Source: an uncultured Erythrobacter sp.
GTDB lineage: Bacteria > Pseudomonadota > Alphaproteobacteria > Sphingomonadales > Sphingomonadaceae
Assembly: GCF_947499705.1 (NCBI RefSeq)
Contig: NZ_CANMPJ010000002.1
Coordinates: 496,001 to 560,000, forward strand
Direction: 5' to 3'
Length of the DNA: 64,000 nt
Part shown: positions 62,704 to 64,000 of the stretch, in pieces
Numbering within the stretch: the stretch's first letter is position 1
Layout: every line of letters begins with the position of its first letter
Position numbers and translations under genes: made by a program
The notes under the pieces: generated by a model
What the model saw: only the letters and a program-made list of their open reading frames with translations
Databases searched by the model: none
What the model was told of the DNA's origin: nothing

Positions 62704-64000
62704 ATGGGTGATTTGACGATCAAGCGGGCGCTGCTGTCAGTGTCCGACAAAAGCGGTTTGGCGGAACTGGGCGCTGCCTTGGCGTCACGCGGTGTGGAAC
62801 TGGTGAGCACAGGAGGCACCGCGAGAACCTTGCGCGAAGCGGGCCTGGAAGTTCGTGATGTTTCCGACCTTACCGGCTTCCCCGAGATGATGGATGGCCG
62901 GGTCAAGACCCTCCATCCCAAGGTGCATGGCGGGTTGCTGGCGCTGCGCGACAATGATGAACACGTCGCCGCGATGACCGAACATGAAATCGGCGCGATC
63001 GATCTGGTTGTGGTCAATCTCTACCCGTTTGAGGCGACCGTTGCGAAGGGTGCATCCCGCGAAGAGATCATCGAGAACATTGATATTGGCGGACCAAGTA
63101 TGGTGCGCTCGGCGGCGAAGAATCACGGCTTCGTGACGATCATGACGGACGCGGCGGACTATGCCGAGCTGCTCGAAGAGCTGGACGCCAATGATGGTGC
63201 GACCAGCGAAGCGTTCCGGATACGCATGGCAGGCAAGGCCTATGCCCGGACCGCCGCATACGATGCCGCCATCGCCAACTGGTTCGCGTTCGGCGATGCC
63301 TTCACCCATCCGCTCGGCATGGAGGCGCTGAAGGCCACGCCATTCACAGACACGATGCCGCTGGCGTTCAAGCGTGACGACGTGCTGCGTTACGGTGAGA
63401 ACCCGCACCAATCGGCAGCGATCTATATCCCGCAGGTCACCGGCACATCAGGCGTCCCGCAGGCTGAGCAATTGCAGGGCAAGGCGCTCAGCTACAACAA
63501 TTTGAACGACGCCGATGCCGCTTTGGAGCTCGCTGCCGAATTCGCCGGGAGCGATCCGGCGGTCGTGATCGTCAAGCACGCCAACCCATGCGGCGTCGCT
63601 CAGGGTGGCTCTCTGCTCGATGCATGGAACGCGGCGCTGCAATGCGACAGCGTTTCGGCCTTTGGCGGGATCGTCGCGGTCAACACCGAGCTTGACGGCG
63701 CGACCGCCGAGGCCATCGCCGCAATCTTCACAGAAGTGGTGATCGCTCCCAAGGTCAGTGCCGAGGCGCGCGAGGTGTTCGCCCGTAAAAAGAACCTGCG
63801 CTTGCTCGAATGCGGGACCTTGCCCGATCCTAGGCGCGGCGGCTTTGCGATGAAGACCATCGCGGGCGGGATGCTGATCCAGGGTCGCGACAATGGCTCG
63901 GTGAGCGAAGCGGATCTCAAGGTCGTAACCAAGCGCGAACCGACGCCGCAGGAATTGAAGGATTGCCTGTTCGCCTGGACAGTTGCGCGTCATGTGAAAT
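62704..64000 (+). CDS. purH: Bifunctional AICAR formyltransferase/IMP cyclohydrolase (partial)
   Basis: The first 432 codons are present; the gene is cut by the right edge. The N-terminal IMP cyclohydrolase domain reads [37 protein letters not shown] and [16 protein letters not shown]. The formyltransferase domain includes [44 protein letters not shown] and [12 protein letters not shown]. It catalyses the last two steps of IMP synthesis. The ATG follows AAGGGCAAGAAG and lies 19 bp after the heparinase-like gene. Confidence 0.97.
   Translation, partial: MGDLTIKRALLSVSDKSGLAELGAALASRGVELVSTGGTARTLREAGLEVRDVSDLTGFPEMMDGRVKTLHPKVHGGLLALRDNDEHVAAMTEHEIGAIDLVVVNLYPFEATVAKGASREEIIENIDIGGPSMVRSAAKNHGFVTIMTDAADYAELLEELDANDGATSEAFRIRMAGKAYARTAAYDAAIANWFAFGDAFTHPLGMEALKATPFTDTMPLAFKRDDVLRYGENPHQSAAIYIPQVTGTSGVPQAEQLQGKALSYNNLNDADAALELAAEFAGSDPAVVIVKHANPCGVAQGGSLLDAWNAALQCDSVSAFGGIVAVNTELDGATAEAIAAIFTEVVIAPKVSAEAREVFARKKNLRLLECGTLPDPRRGGFAMKTIAGGMLIQGRDNGSVSEADLKVVTKREPTPQELKDCLFAWTVARHVK

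Overview
The window is a contiguous, gene-dense piece of a GC-rich alphaproteobacterial chromosome, most like Sphingomonadales, family Erythrobacteraceae (Erythrobacter / Altererythrobacter / Qipengyuania type). The support is the gene content: a short alphaproteobacterial ProS, a fused ThiS-ThiG, an Rrf2-sufBCDS-sufT-sufA operon, DUF2093, MmcB, a UrcA protein divergent from a LysR regulator, an rpe-heparinase-purH string, and many small secreted proteins of a kind common in marine sphingomonads. I see no insertion sequence, prophage, integrase, CRISPR array or rRNA. There is one tRNA.

Layout. 1-3.4 kb: cutA (partial) and heme A synthase, divergent from a MerC-type membrane protein with a Zur-like box, then the thiS-thiG fusion. 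3.4-8.7 kb: a minus-strand block with an orphan SMI1/KNR4 protein, a long-chain acyl-CoA ligase, a gamma-glutamyltransferase lipoprotein and pyrD. 8.7-13.8 kb: an accessory block with three paralogous AraC-type regulators around a secreted DUF885 zinc-peptidase-like protein, with terminator-like structures before the first and on the start codon of the second. 13.9-21.9 kb: a complete suf Fe-S assembly operon under an IscR-like Rrf2 regulator, interrupted by five small genes of unknown function. 22-28.4 kb: small secreted or membrane proteins, an adenosine kinase, a cytochrome c under a perfect FNR/FixK box, and urcA/lysR. 28.4-29.3 kb: a 476-bp AT-richer gap and a two-gene KTSC unit. 29.3-36.8 kb: purD/xseA with overlapping divergent start codons, an M23 peptidase, rpmB, tadA and a CrtI/RetSat-like oxidoreductase.

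36.8-53.4 kb: a tandem STAS protein, secreted unknowns, RNase T2, nadC, a LytS/LytTR two-component pair, a run of five minus-strand genes (M48 peptidase, DsbA-like, M48-TPR, alpha/beta hydrolase, App1 phosphatase), a large acidic PAS_5 protein, DUF2141, a sterol-desaturase-family enzyme, mmcB and tRNA-Arg(CCG). 53.5-64 kb: proS, an M20 amidohydrolase, a diacylglycerol-kinase-family protein followed by a nucleotidyltransferase-like protein, a second DUF2141 protein, rpe, a heparinase II/III-like protein and purH, cut by the right edge.

Housekeeping pathways represented are Fe-S assembly, purine synthesis (purD, purH), pyrimidine synthesis (pyrD), NAD (nadC), thiamin (thiSG), heme A, translation (proS, rpmB, tadA, tRNA-Arg) and envelope maintenance. 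The less familiar parts are the AraC/DUF885 block with its possible attenuators, the suf operon passengers, a four-hairpin repeat between nadC and the LytTR gene, and several well-formed palindromes in intergenic regions. All family calls were made by reading sequence and motifs; no database search was run.
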